The notes: generated by a model from the sequence alone, not told the origin. A DNA stretch of 64,000 bases from Zygnema cylindricum (GCA_037447655.1 JBBHKE010000735.1:79332-143331), one strand, 5' to 3'; numbered from the stretch's first letter, positions 11,501-22,965 are shown. Made by a program: numbers and translations.

Positions 11501-14500
11501 TATCAAGTATTCCATTTGCTATTCTTTTTGGCTGTTCTGGGATGAGATTTTTAAGTGTGTTTATAATAAATGGAAAGCACCTTGTCCTGTTTTCTTCTTG
11601 GTGTTGTTCTTGTCGTCTAGGATCCATCATGTCGGCTCACGTGATGGTGGCCTGACAGAATGATTGGCATGTAACTTTCCGACCAGATACTGGAGCAGAT
11701 AAAAATGGATGGCGTTATAGGACTACATCAACGAAGGAAGACTCCAATGACATTGATGAGATTGCGAGAATAAGGCAGGGAGGAGGAACAGATAGGCTTG
11801 ACAATCGGAGTGGGGAGATAAGAGAACGACATCAAAGTGGCCAGCTTTTAGCACCTGGGCGCGGATGGTCAAATTTCTGCAAACCCAATAGTATATGGAG
11901 GCAACGAAGATGGATACGTAAACGTAGAAGAAAGCCTCCATGTCCAACAATTGTTCCTGGGCCTGGAGACCTCGGGTGTCCAATAAATAGTCCCACAAGT
12001 ACACGTTCTAGAGCACGAAAAACATGCTTACTTTGGGCTGGTCGGGCCGCTGGAAGGGTAGAAAAGGAAGAAGAAATGGAACTGGAAGTCAGATGTGAAG
12101 GGATGGTCCTTATAGCGGGATTGCTTTGCACGTGTCTACGTAACATGAAACTTCCTCAGTCTCGAAGAACTTGTGTGGAACTTCTGCGAGATAGTGCTTT
12201 ACATTGTGATGACGATACTCGATTGCAAAGAGTGATACCTTTTGTAGTCTCCCTTCTCTCTGATAACCGTGATCCATCGAACCTGGACAGTCCAGCTGTA
12301 GTCAAATGTGCCGCTTTATATGCACTTGCGGATGTTCTTGCCATGGTTCGTGTTTTTCCGGCAACTGATGCCAAGATCTTTCCAGAATACATTTTTCCAT
12401 CCCTGTCATTACTTCCTCAACACAGTGAGGAGAGTGTACGTACAGCTTATGCTGACAACATTTGCAAGTTTGCTGAAACGGCTCACCGATTCTTAATGTA
12501 TTCTTCACATATGAGTGTGGCATGTCAAACTGAGGAAACTGCAAAAAAGCCAACCGGAGAGGCGAGTCATCCGTCTTATCTCTCTGCTACAGGAGACAGT
12601 GGTAGTACAAGAGGAGAGGGGGGTGGTTTGCAACCAAACCAACATTCCAGATATGATGTAGAATTGAACCACATAAGGGAGGCAGTGAAGGTTGTTGTTG
12701 AAGAGCTTGTGACAGGTCCAAGAAGTACACCGGCAGTTCGTAGAGCACTGTTGTTGCACATGGCAGATCTATGCCGTTTTTTTGGTCGAAAGTACAGCAA
12801 TGACTTTCTTCTGCCTTTGCTCATCACCTTTCTAAATGATAGAGATAACCAGGTTCGTGCCGCTTTCTTCGAGCACGTGGCTCAAGTTTGTGTTTTTGTT
12901 GGGCGAACATCTCTGGAGGCCTTTCTTCTTCCCTGCATAGAACAAGCTCTAAATGATGTGGTAGAGGCTGTCATTGTGAGTGCTCTTGGTTGTTTGACTT
13001 CTCTTTGTGTGAGAGAACAACTTCGAAAACGTGTCCTCGTGGGTTCAGCTGAAAGAACTGCTCCTCTCCTTTGTCACCCTAGTGCTTGGGTAAGACGAGC
13101 AGCTGTAGCTTTTACTGCAGCAGCAGGGTCCTCTCTCTCTCCTGCTGATGCTCATAGTCTATTAAGTCCTGTTCTCGCTCCCCTTTTGCGAAGAGAACCG
13201 ACCAGTCTTTCGTCAGAAGCAGCCATATTGGCCTGTTTGAAGCCACCAGTATCGAGGGAGTTTTTCAACTTAGAACTTACTAATGCCCTTCAGTCAATTT
13301 CAGGAACGAATAAGATGGTGAGGGAACAGAATTATAGAGAGAAACAACCGTCTTCCACCTTCCGACAAGTGAGGCTTAATGGCTCATCTGCGTCAGATCT
13401 TGTTGCATCTCCTCTCTATTCTAGTCGTGATCACAGTAACAGCAGTAAACAACTCCTTCCATCCTCCTCGAAACGAAGTACAGTAGACCCGGTTTTCCCA
13501 AATTCCTCTGGAGATACAAGCGACCGTGAGGATGGCGAGAAGATGAGGGCACTGCAAAGCTATATCCGTAATTCATCTAGTGTGATCCACTCACAACGTA
13601 AGCAGTGGGAGGCGGAAGGATTTGATAAACTTAAAGGACCAGGATCAATATTGCGAACTCCTACAGGGCTTGGGACAGGGCAAGGATTAGGAAATTTTGG
13701 AGGAGGACAGGATCTGCCTGCTGTAGGAATTCCGGTTTATTCTCTTTTTCTGCCTGAGAAGAGGATGGATGACAGTTCTTCTTCAGACAATGAAGGTTTG
13801 CAAGAGACTGAACAAAAGGTGTCAAAAATGAGTGACTCGTTTGCCAGTACAGAGTGGAATAAAACTCTTAGTATTCGTCGTCCAGGATTTGGAATTGGTA
13901 GTAATTTTCCAGGAGATTCAAGAGGTCCGGTAATAAATTTATTCGCTCCAGCCACAGGTCATTCTCTTTTGCCCTCGGCTTCACAACAATTACAACGGTC
14001 CATAGCGCTTGCGGGCTCTCCCTCTCCTCATAATACTGGAGGTTCATCTCGATATACAGGAGTATGGGAAGACGCTGCGTGGACTTTGAGTCCTACGGCA
14101 ACACTTTCTGGCTCTGCTATTGGAGGTATGATTTCAACTGCCCCGACGAGAGTAAAAATTGTTGGGACATCGCAAATTGGAAGTGGGATACCACCATCTG
14201 GTGCAGAAGTGGGAAGTAATGATGGTCTTTACCGAGATCCTGTCACGAAACTGGTTGGAATCAGTTCAGTTATGGGGGGGTCTACTGATTATTCCTGGAG
14301 ACCCAAAGGAGTGTTAGTGGCTCATTTACAAGAACATCAGAAAGCCGTTAATCAATTGGCAGTTTCCCCTTGCAATAGTTTTCTCGCAAGTGCGTCAGAT
14401 GATGGTACAGTACGTATTTGGGACTGTCGACGATTGGAGAGAGACGTATCTTTTAGAAATCGACTTAAATATGGAGGACTGGAAGGGAAGGCTCTATGTG

Positions 14501-17500
14501 TCACCATGTTAGACGGAAATGTTGTGGCTGCCTCGTCAAGTTCTGGATCTGTTCATCTTTTCCATGTTGACTATATTGCTCGGACCGACACTGTTCCTGA
14601 ACGATATACAGGCATATCAGATATCTATAAAATAGATGAAGGCGAAGGACCTGTCCTCTCTCTGCAAAATATTGTCGGGGAAGGTCAAGCCCATTTGTTA
14701 TTCAGTTCATTAAGAGGTGGAATGCATTTTTGGGACACTCGTATTCAAAAGGAATCATGGGTTCTCAAACAACCTGCCTCCTACGGCCACATTTGTGGGA
14801 CAGCCCTCCATCCTGGAGCTTATTGGGTGGTTTCTGCGACATCTCGAGGTGTCCTTACATTATGGGATTTGCGTTTCCGTCTCCCTGTGTACACCTGGCA
14901 TCATCCTGCTGGTGGAAGAATTGATGCTATAGCGGCTCTCCTTCCTGGAGTCGGGGCTCTTTCAGGACCAGCTTCTTTTCCTCCTCCATATGCAAGACCG
15001 TTAGTTTATATCTCTGCAGGGAGAGAGGAAGTGGGATTATGGAACGCTGAGAACGGTACTTGCCATCAGGTGAGGATCATCTACTAGAAGAGGCTGGTCT
15101 TTCTGAGTTGAATCTAAAGTGGGGTTTAAAATCCTTTGGTTTACGGCATTGCATGATGCCCTCACTTTAGCTGTCTTATGGTTTCCTTTTCTGGAAAATC
15201 TGTAAGTTATTTTTCCTTTTAATTGCCGTCTTAAATATTCAGATGTATTTCAATATGTTTCATATGAGTAGATTAAGCCATTTTTTGCAGCAGTAGTAGC
15301 GCACTTTTTGACTTGTTTTTTATATGGTGTGGAAATGTAAATTGTCCATGATTTGTTTCTCGCTCTCTCTCTCTCTCTCTCTTTCCTTCACATGCATTAA
15401 TATGGAATGGCTTCTATGGCAAATGAGAAGACTGAAGTCATGCTCTATCTCCTCTGCAAACACAAACACGAAGTTAAATACAAACATAAACTCAAACACA
15501 AACAAAGGGATTTCACAGGTTTTGAGAATAACTTCTTTGACAGCGGCTAGTGAACGAGCAGCTCTCTCTGAAGTTCCTTCTTCTCTGATGCCTGTTCGCC
15601 CGGGTTTCGCTCTTCCTGCAAATTCTAAGCAATCCAATGGAGGGAAAAACAGAGGGGGACTGGAAAATCTTGGAATAGAAGAGCTTAATTCTCCATCTGC
15701 TCGCCCTCGGGGTATGCGAGCCTTATTACCAATTGTGGGAGGAGCCACCCTAATTACAGGAGGTACCGATTGCCGAATTCGACTTTGGGATCGCGTCAGG
15801 TGGGTTTGGATCCACACTATAAGTGTTTGTCACATAATATTATGCATACGTTCTTATTCATACGCTACCTAATTATGGCAAGCATGTCTTCTATGGGTTT
15901 TTTGGTGACATTCATTTCGATGTTTTCTGTGAGAAAAGGCCTTGTCGTGTTTGATGGTATCTGTACTCATGAGTATAAGCTAATAAGCTACATCCTATAG
16001 CGCTATTAGAGTTGACTTTTTTGACACAACTCGTTTTTCTCCATGCACACTTGCCGTTCTTTTCTTGGAATTTCCTGATCAAAAGCTAAGTTAATGGGCT
16101 TACCTTTTTTTAGTGGACTTTAAACAACAACCAGACAAGTGTGGATGGAGAAAACCGAGTTTTTTAATCGTAGAGAACAGTGATCGTAATAGCGATACCC
16201 GGTGTATTTCAAAATGTAGTTTTTGTTGTCATTAAAATGAATCTCCAAGGGAGCTTATCTGGGAAAGTTCTGGATTTGTCGTAGGCGGCTTAAAAATTTT
16301 GTATGTGTATGTAATTGATGCAAATTCAGTATTCGATTGGTTCATCGTGGAACTTTATCCTGGAGCATTTTTGGGAAATTGTTGTAGTCTGGATGCAGTC
16401 CATGAACCCAAGTTTACGCACTCTTAGACAGTTCGATCCATGTATATTATTTTTTGACCTTTTGTGCAGTTTGTGATCATCCTTTCCTGCCATTTACTGA
16501 AAGGGTTTTGTTCTTTGCCCTCCAAACCACAAGTTATCATTTTACCTACAAACGGATTTTTAATAGCCAAGCATCAATATAATTCTAGCTATAAGAAAAC
16601 TATTCATAGAGGAATGCATCATGGCACACATGAGTAGGAGCAATAATTGTGTCGAGTCTAATTATAGTAGTTATGAGGGTGTCTAGAACATTTTCGTCAC
16701 TATCTTTTCTAAAATCATTTCAACATATGAACTAAACAGCAATTGTTTCATTGGTTGAATGACAAGCGCTTTAGCAAATCAGCTTAAATGGGCCCTAGTT
16801 TTGCAGGAATATGACTTATATATCATCCATCGACCAAGATCGATAAGCTTGAATGTTGACATAGTTTTACGAACTTGTTTGCCACGAATGACATATAATG
16901 GAGATCGACAAAATTTCGATGAAGACTATGGCAACCCGTCTCACTTCTCTTCCTAACTCTTGTCCTCCGTTAGTTGTATGTCTTGATAGTACACTTAACT
17001 CATTCTGTCATTACCAACTCAGTTTGGACATCACTTTTCAAACAAGAGGAAGTGGTGAAGAACAGGGTTGAGAATTACAAATGGCTCAGATGGTCTTTAG
17101 TCCAATTACTGTCTAATGTTAGCCAAGTTCTGAAATATTCTTGCGTTAGAGTAGGTAACCGTGTCCCCAGAATGTAATTCTTTAGAAGTGACTTAATAGG
17201 AAATTGAAAGTCGGTACTAGAACTGTGTTTAGTTTACGGGAAAAGGGCGGGCCACTAAGAGTTCAAAATTATCATCTCGCGAATCAAATGATGTGTTATG
17301 TGCTAAATTCTATCATAACCTTCAAAATTGCATGGAGCTTTTCTGCATGTTGTAGTTTTGTTTTTAACATTTGTAATATTTGTGATTTTGTGTTATTTAC
17401 ACACCCTTTTTTTCTCAGGCCTGACAAGAGCCATTGGATATGCGGACCAACTTTACCTGGAGAACCGCCACTATATGACTCACGTCTTATTAGTTCTGTT

Positions 17501-18528
17501 CGAGTTTTACAGGTGATTATCCTCTATACATCTCTTGACGTCTTTTATGTTTAGTATTTTCAGGTTTCCGGTTCCGTTTCGTTTTCTGGTCTGTTCTTTA
17601 TACCAGGGAACAGAAGGTTGTTTCCTAAAAGGAAAAAGGGAGGAAAAGGCATGTGAAAGGTCTCAATCTTACTGGGTTTCCACAAATAGGCCTTCAGTCT
17701 TGTATAGTTATTAGTTATCTATAGAACGTCCTAGAAAATCCATCAATGTGGTTCACACTATCTATGTGTTAGTATGAGTTAAGATTGTATGGTGATGTTT
17801 TTTTTGAGCAATTAGGGAAATCTGTTTAGCACCAAAAGCTTGAGTTTGAGAGATAGATATCCTAAGAATTTTCCAAGAAATGGAAGAGATCAGGAACGGC
17901 AATTCAATTATGTGAATTTTCAAAGTTGTGATATGACTCAAATGTTAGCAAAACTGCCGTGTATTTTTGGTGTAGTTAAAAAAATTACTAAGCTTCTAGC
18001 TTATTTTTCACCCTAGTAAAACCTAAAAAACCTTAAAACCTGAAGAAATGTTTAGGATGTATGCTGAAAACCTCATATTTTGGTGATGTGATGATTGAAA
18101 CGATGTCTGTTTCTTTCCTTCTTTCTCTTTCCTTTTCTTTCTTGTCTGTTTGTTCCTTTTCTTTCCTTTTCTTTTCTTCTCTTTCTTTCTTTATTTTCTT
18201 TCTTTTCTTTCTTTTCTTCCTTTCCTTATTTTCTTTCTTTTTTCCCTTCCTTTTTTCCATTTCTTTTTTCCCTTTCATTTTTCTCTTCCTTTTTCTTTTG
18301 TTTTTCACGCAGGAACTCCCTTGCCCTACGGCAACCCTAAAAACCGGTGGAAATGCCTCGGGAGGAAAATCTCAGTTAAGGAACGGTGCCGATCCTCTTC
18401 TTGCTTCAGCAGCGACTGATGGAGGAGGGTGTCACCGTGACGCAATTTTGGCTTTAGCTTCTGTACAAGTCAGTCAAAGGCTTCTCATTTCGAGTAGTAG
18501 AGATGGAGCCATTAAGGTTTGGAAGTAG
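3844..18528 (+). CDS. VPS15: VPS15, regulatory pseudokinase subunit of the class III PI3-kinase, with DysF-like insertion
   Basis: Exons: 3844-4038, 4534-4605, 4880-5002, 6006-6051, 6301-6461, 7392-7471, 7950-8055, 8967-9143, 9633-10232, 10609-10795, about 11659-15069, 15519-15799, 17419-17512, 18313-18528. The total is about 1,915 residues against roughly 1,500 in plants. MGNQ at the start is a myristoylation signal. The kinase-like domain (residues ~1-320) has [11 protein letters not shown] (HRD equivalent), [11 protein letters not shown] (DYA instead of DFG, normal for VPS15) and [13 protein letters not shown]. An Asn/Ser/Glu-rich linker (~320-520) and a DysF-like segment (~520-710) follow. 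HEAT repeats start at [15 protein letters not shown], and a C-terminal WD40 domain (from ~1466) ends in DGAIKVWK-stop, as in the family. VPS15 anchors and activates VPS34 on endosomes and autophagosomes to make PI3P. The junction of exons 10 and 11 could not be closed in frame; all other junctions agree in phase. Confidence 0.93.
5003..6005 (+). other. GC-AG intron 3 of VPS15
   Basis: Exon 3 ends ...TGGCTGGCTTTTCAG and is followed by GCAAGT; the acceptor is TTTGCAG at 5999-6005. The joined protein reads [19 protein letters not shown], exactly the family pattern. No GT donor nearby keeps the frame. Confidence 0.8.
7737..8740 (+). repeat. Degenerate tandem duplications and AT/AC microsatellite in VPS15 introns 6-7
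   Basis: A ~55-bp unit containing CGACTACACTTAAT occurs twice at 7750-7835. A ~50-bp unit containing TTGGTTAAGTG is repeated about three times at 8108-8235. An (AT)n(AC)n microsatellite lies at 8505-8572. An ~80-bp unit starting GCCAGTAAAATGTGAAC is duplicated at 8580-8735. Coding exon 7 (7950-8055) sits between the first two. Confidence 0.7.
8757..8921. mobile_element. Foldback miniature element, family D, copy 1
   Basis: The ends are imperfect inverted repeats: GGGCAATTAC on the left and GATTATACGT-type on the right when reversed. Subterminal parts CGTTACTGGCCAG and CTGGCCAGTATCC also mirror each other, as do AATCGTACAG and CTGTACGATT in the centre. It lies in VPS15 intron 7. Copies at 35389-35553 and 57901-58054 share the same plan. 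It has no coding capacity. Confidence 0.6.
9300..9440. repeat. TATAA-type microsatellite in VPS15 intron 8
   Basis: About 140 bp of ATATAATATA and related pentamers. It is purely AT except for scattered G. Confidence 0.85.
10238..10450 (+). repeat. 57-bp minisatellite in VPS15 intron 9
   Basis: About 3.8 copies of a unit beginning GATGTCTTTC and containing TTTTGAACTTGTAA; unit starts lie at 10238, 10296, 10353 and 10409. The array begins 5 bp after the splice donor at 10233. Confidence 0.85.
10609..11970 (+). other. DysF (dysferlin/peroxin)-like segment inside VPS15
   Basis: Exon 10 (10609-10795) encodes [16 protein letters not shown], matching the WxW..DWxVD start of DysFN. The next exon opens at about 11659 with [19 protein letters not shown], matching DxxGWxY. 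It continues to [14 protein letters not shown] (11895-11936), matching the Arg/Trp DysFC tail RRRRWxRxR. From 11656 the frame is open without a stop through this motif into the VPS15 HEAT repeats and WD40 domain, so the DysFC-like part and VPS15 share one ORF. Known DysF domains occur in ferlins, yeast Pex30-type peroxins, plant peroxin-like proteins and TECPR1, mostly on membranes. Assignment rests on motif reading only. Confidence 0.7.
15989..16206. mobile_element. TA-type miniature inverted-repeat element, family B, copy 1
   Basis: It lies in VPS15 intron 12 (15800-17418). The left end is TACATCCTATAGCGCTATTA and the right end reversed is TACACCGGGTATCGCTATTA. A subterminal inverted repeat around TTTTCTCCATGCACACTTG is shared with the copies at 38346, 62348 and 62609. 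It is noncoding, about 218 bp. Confidence 0.65.
18100..18312 (+). repeat. Long pyrimidine-rich tract at the 3' end of the last VPS15 intron
   Basis: About 210 nt of TTTC/TTCC repeats run up to the acceptor CACGCAG at 18306-18312, directly before the last coding exon. ORFs seen through it on either strand are low-complexity artefacts. Confidence 0.85.
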
Positions 18529-18745
18529 ACGGTTTCGTCTTTAGTAAAGCGATCGTCTTGAAGAGATGGTGCCGTTGAGGTATGGAAGTGGGTGGGTCTT
18601 TTCAAGTAGTAGAGATGAAGTGGAGTCATAAAGGTTCGGAAGTATATTGGTGATAATATGGAGCCTTTAGGGTTTGGAAGTAGGTGGGTTTTTTCGAGTA
18701 GTAGAGAGATGAGATTGGAGCGATTTAGGGTTTGGAAGTAAGTGG
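18491..18745 (+). repeat. Degenerate tandem repeats of the VPS15 C-terminal codons
   Basis: The coding end (AGTAGTAGAGATGGAGCC, then AAGGTTTGGAAGTAG) is repeated in the 3' flank about four more times with drift, near 18561, 18610, 18656 and 18705. Partial translations of the copies read VEVWK, IKVRK and FRVWK. Confidence 0.7.
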
Positions 18746-19514
18746 ATTTTGAGTGTGGACTTTAAGCGGTCGGTTTTCCTGTTGTTAACGATAATATTCG
18801 TCTTGTTTTGAGGCTTTCGGTGTTATTTTGGAAGAATCCCATAGAGGTTATTTCTTTGTACAGAGTGGGATTTACATGTAAACTAAACGTCTTCAGTTTA
18901 GGTCAGAAAATGTACATACATTTTTGATTGGTTAGGACATTGGTGAGAGAGGATAGTTTCTAGTGTAGTAGTCGTGTCTTAATGTAATAAGTTTTGTGAA
19001 TGTGAAACAAAACTGATTACATAGAGATTCAGTTTTTTTTTGCAATTGTACTACTACTCTTCGTTTCCCTGTGATTTTGTTTATCAGGGCAGTGCCTTGT
19101 GAATATGATGTGTGAATATCAATATGAAGTTACTATTTGTTCCTCTCCCATAAACTCTTTGTGTTGACCACTTTTACACTCTATTACTGTCACATAATCT
19201 TGATTTATGAAGCATAGTTAGGTCTGGGTTGGGGAGACTGGGTTTGTTTTTATCTGTTTATTCTCTGTCTTTATTAGAGCTTCGATGGCTTGATTTTGTG
19301 TCTTAATTGGGTGTTTTGTTTGTCCTTTTGCTTGTCATTTGTTTTTTGTAGTGTTGTCGACTTTCTATAGTTTGAACTCGTGTCACGTTTCCACTTCTCA
19401 GTTGATTTGTCACCTCGTAGTTTTTAATTAAGATTGATGATAAATTCACAACGAAATTGTGTTTTTGCTTCTTGATGGACGAAAAGAAAAGCATTTTGAT
19501 AGCTGTTAGTAAGG
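18746..19514. other. VPS15 3' flank, nothing recognised
   Basis: AT-rich sequence with T-rich runs, probably 3' UTR and spacer. I see no ORF or repeat of note. Confidence 0.5.
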
Positions 19515-19522
19515 GTGTTTAA

Positions 19523-20565
19523 TAGTGTTGGGTATCGGGTAATTTCATATCGCGATAATTTCAATATTCAATATATCGAATATCGATCGAGCATACTTCT
19601 CGATATATCATACCGAGACCAACAAAAATTATCGCGATATATATCACGATATATAGTATTTTTTAAAATTTAATCTTTTATATAATATGTTATTTTAGCG
19701 ATGAAGACAAATTGTTTGATACGCCACGTACGACGTGATTTTCGTTCCGTGACTTAAAGGTAGACGCCGCAAAATGTAACCGACAAAAAAGTAATAATTC
19801 CGTAATTCATATTATTAATTATTTAGTACGTAGAGATTTCACATACGAAAAGGTCACACTAATTAAGTCAAAGTATAATCTGAAAAAAAAAATTGCAGAC
19901 TGTTCTTTTCATGCTTTCAGGCAGGAATACCTACCAATCTGCAGGCATTTTTGCAGGCATCTACCAATCTGCAGATTGGTAGCCATTACGGCTCATCCAT
20001 TTCCAGCGACTAATATTATAGAAAGGTTACACTTTTAGTTTTCTCCATGGATTCCCAAGGGATGGGAGGTAGCATGGGAGGTGAAGAGGATAATGACACT
20101 GAAATGCTTCCGGATATTTACTACCAGCTGCAGCAGCATTAGTACTAGCAGCAGTAGCAAAAATAGTTATAATTTTTTGTTTTAAAAAGCCTCGATATAT
20201 CGGCGATACGATATATCGGCGATATATCGACAATATATCGCGATATTTAGCTTTTCGATATATCGAAGCGATATATCGATTATCGGGTACCTGAAATTCG
20301 ATATATATCGAATATCGGCAAATGGTCCTCGATACCCAACACTACACCGCCAATCGCTATTAGCGTGTACGTTTGATTAGGCGTATACTATTATTTAGCG
20401 TGGTGTACGCTAATTGGGAATTTGGAAATTTTGGAAGAAATCGATTACTCTAATTAGGAATTAGGGTTTTTTTTTAAATAGTGTGGATAATTCTATTTGA
20501 GAATAAATAATAAAAAAAGCGGGACGGGATTAGCGTACACAACGCTAATAGCGATTGGCGGTGTA
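19523..20565. mobile_element. hAT-type miniature element with a nested TA-type element
   Basis: The element starts TAGTGTTGGGTATCG at 19523; the exact inverted copy ends at 20344. The interior is rich in CGATATATCG words and has no ORF of note. An 8-bp direct repeat GTGTTTAA lies at 19515-19522 and again at 20566-20573, outside the second element that occupies 20343-20565. An 8-bp duplication and such termini fit the hAT superfamily. The layout shows the hAT-type element landed first and the second one later entered its terminal TA. Confidence 0.8.
20343..20565. mobile_element. TA-type miniature element, family A, copy 1 (nested)
   Basis: It runs from TACACCGCCAATCGCTATTA to the inverted TAATAGCGATTGGCGGTGTA, flanked by a duplicated TA, which is typical of Tc1/mariner-derived miniature elements. 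It is nearly the same element, in inverse orientation, as 39283-39505; both carry GGGACGGGATTAGCGTACAC or its complement. It is noncoding, 223 bp. Confidence 0.85.
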
Positions 20566-20573
20566 GTGTTTAA

Positions 20574-22239
20574 ACACGACTTCTGGTGTGGAAAAATCTT
20601 GTGCGCCCTTAAAATAATTTATGTTTGTGCGCCTAATTATTGTGTGACATTGGTAGATGAACCGTCGAGATAAGCAAGCCACAAGAAACTCCATACTTTG
20701 CCCGAGTTTGGAAAATACATTGGAACACATGCTTTTGTAGATGTCTAACGACTTCGAGATTGAAACCATCGAAGTTGATAAATTAAACGGTTAAAAAATG
20801 GTCAAATGGATATATTTACGACTTGACCATTTATAATCATAGTCATATAAATACAACCTTTCGACTTTATTAAAAAGCGCGATGGTAAACAAAAAATAAA
20901 ATAATAATAAGTGCAAAAAAAAATAGAAAAAATAAATAATAATAAATAAATAAATAAATAAAAAGATTAAAAAAAAAAAAAAATGCATTTGTAAGCTGGT
21001 TCTTCTATTTGATCTATGATTTAAAAGACATGATTTAAAAATATGATGTTAGACTCTGGACAAATTGCAGTATTCCGAATCGAATAGAAACCTATAACTT
21101 GTGATTTTTGAACCGGCAGGTATTTTGGTTTTGATAGTACTCCAAGTTGGAAATAGAATTGACGGTAATTAGAGTACACCGTTATTTTTGTTGATGTCTT
21201 AGTTTAGTTAAGGTTTGTAGAACCTTTTGTAAGTTAGGGCTCTTTGGAATGACACAAAAAGACAAATTTCATCATCTGCAACGATAATGGAAACCCTAAA
21301 GATTTGCATTTGAAAACTTAAACCCGGAAATTCTAAAAACTCTAAAAAAAAAAAAAATCCCCTAAAAAATCCTAAAAGGCTTTGAAATACAATTAAAAAT
21401 GTTTAAAACAGGAGGAAACATCTATCGACGAAGGGAATTTTTTTATACCAATGGAAATGTTTTTGCAAACCAAACGAAGGAAACAAAAACAAACCAAACA
21501 AAACATCGAAAAAAATAAACAAATAGGGCCCAATACAATGAAAATCTCAAAAAATACGACTTTAGTTACTTTCCGCATATCTCCCTTTTCCATCCTCTCC
21601 CTCTCCCCTCTCACACTACCCACTCTCTCTTTCTCCCACACCATCCCTCTAACAATCGTATATATTTTTTCCCTCCCATTCCTCCAATTATCTTCCATAA
21701 ATTTCCCTTTGATTCATTGGCCATGTTGAGTACCACCTCTCTCTGTCCCTTATCCCTCTCCCACCTCCTCCACCCACACCTCTTAAAGGAAGCTCCACAC
21801 GATCTCAAAACCATTTTGTTTCTGGTGTCGGTTATCCCCGCTGTCCTTCTTTCTTCCTTTCTTCTTGTCTCTCACTCTCTCTCTCCTCTTTCCCTTTCTC
21901 TCGGTCCCTCTTTCTTTTATTTCTTTTTATCTCTCACTCTCTCTTCTTAAGTTGACAACGCTTTGTAGCCCTTGGCAATCCTTCTTCAAGTATCTTTCCT
22001 CCACTGCTTTCGACTACCCTTCCATTTAGTCCTAAGGACGAGGATTGGGCTTTTGTATGTGATCTCAATGTCCTAGGAGCTTACGATCTAGGATCCCATG
22101 GTCTTAGAGTGTAAACTCATATCCGTATAGTCGAGTGGACTTGGTACAAGACCCATTCACCTCCCTTTATCTCATATTTTTCTAGGTCCAACAAATATCG
22201 CTCCTCGAACCTCCATCTCTCGTATTTTCTCTTTGGGTA
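20574..22239. other. Spacer with low-complexity stretches
   Basis: A-rich and AAT-rich runs lie at 20895-20985, A-runs at 21340-21375 and a CT-rich zone at 21590-21950. No gene is supported. Confidence 0.5.
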
Positions 22240-22965
22240 CTTATTTTACCAGGTCGTGGGGGCGGTAGTAGGGCTCGTGAGACTACAGCCCGTTGCAAGC
22301 GTTTTCTTGAAGGTGATTGGGAGGATCTCCATGTCGAGCACGAGGATCGTGTTGCTAGTGCTTCATTTACACCATGTGGTCCACCTAGGCCTTTAGGTGT
22401 CCCATCCCCTTATCGCTTAGTTATTTATTAGGGTCCAGTTGATAAGATTTCTCGGGCGGTTAGGACCCCCAGCCATGCACCCTTACTCCTCGATCTTTTG
22501 CGACATTCCATGTCTTTCGAGCGCTTCATCCATCGGCTCCTAACCAATTGTCTTATTGGGGATTGAAGAGCTTTATTTAAGGAGCTACGGGTCCATCTAG
22601 CACGGCCTACAATTTTTTTCGCAAAATTTTGCCCCCTCAATCAAGTGCTCGGGGTTTTGACTAGTTTTTTCGATTTCTCCCTTAATTATTAATGTTAACA
22701 TACCCACTTGGATTGGTGATCTTCTCACAGCGTCTCGTCTCGTGGCTGTCACCAAAGGAAATGGGGGGATGCGTCCCATCGTCGTGGGGAAAATCTTGTA
22801 TTGCCTGGTGGTTTGTGCCATCTTTATCTAAGTCCAGCCCACATTTCACATTTTTTTGTAACCTCGTCGGTTTGGAGTGGCCACTAACGGGGGGGGGGGT
22901 GGTGAGGCGTGGTCCACGCGATGCAAGCATTGTTGGATCTCCATCCAAATTGGTTAAACCTCAAT
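22240..22965 (+). pseudogene. Decayed non-LTR-type reverse transcriptase element, 5' part
   Basis: Conceptual translation in shifting frames gives ARCKRFLEGDWEDL-like N-terminal wording (near 22290). It then gives ASRLVAVTKGNGGMRPIVVG (22728-22787), the K.nGGvRPIavG box of LINE-like reverse transcriptases. HCWISIQ / ALLDLHPNW follows just before the copia insertion at 22966. Several stops and frame changes make it a pseudogene. It resumes at 29134. Confidence 0.6.

Noticed and set aside
18033-18308. Lys/Arg/Glu-rich minus ORF and Phe/Ser-rich plus ORFs
   Set aside because: Translation of the T/C tract in the last VPS15 intron.
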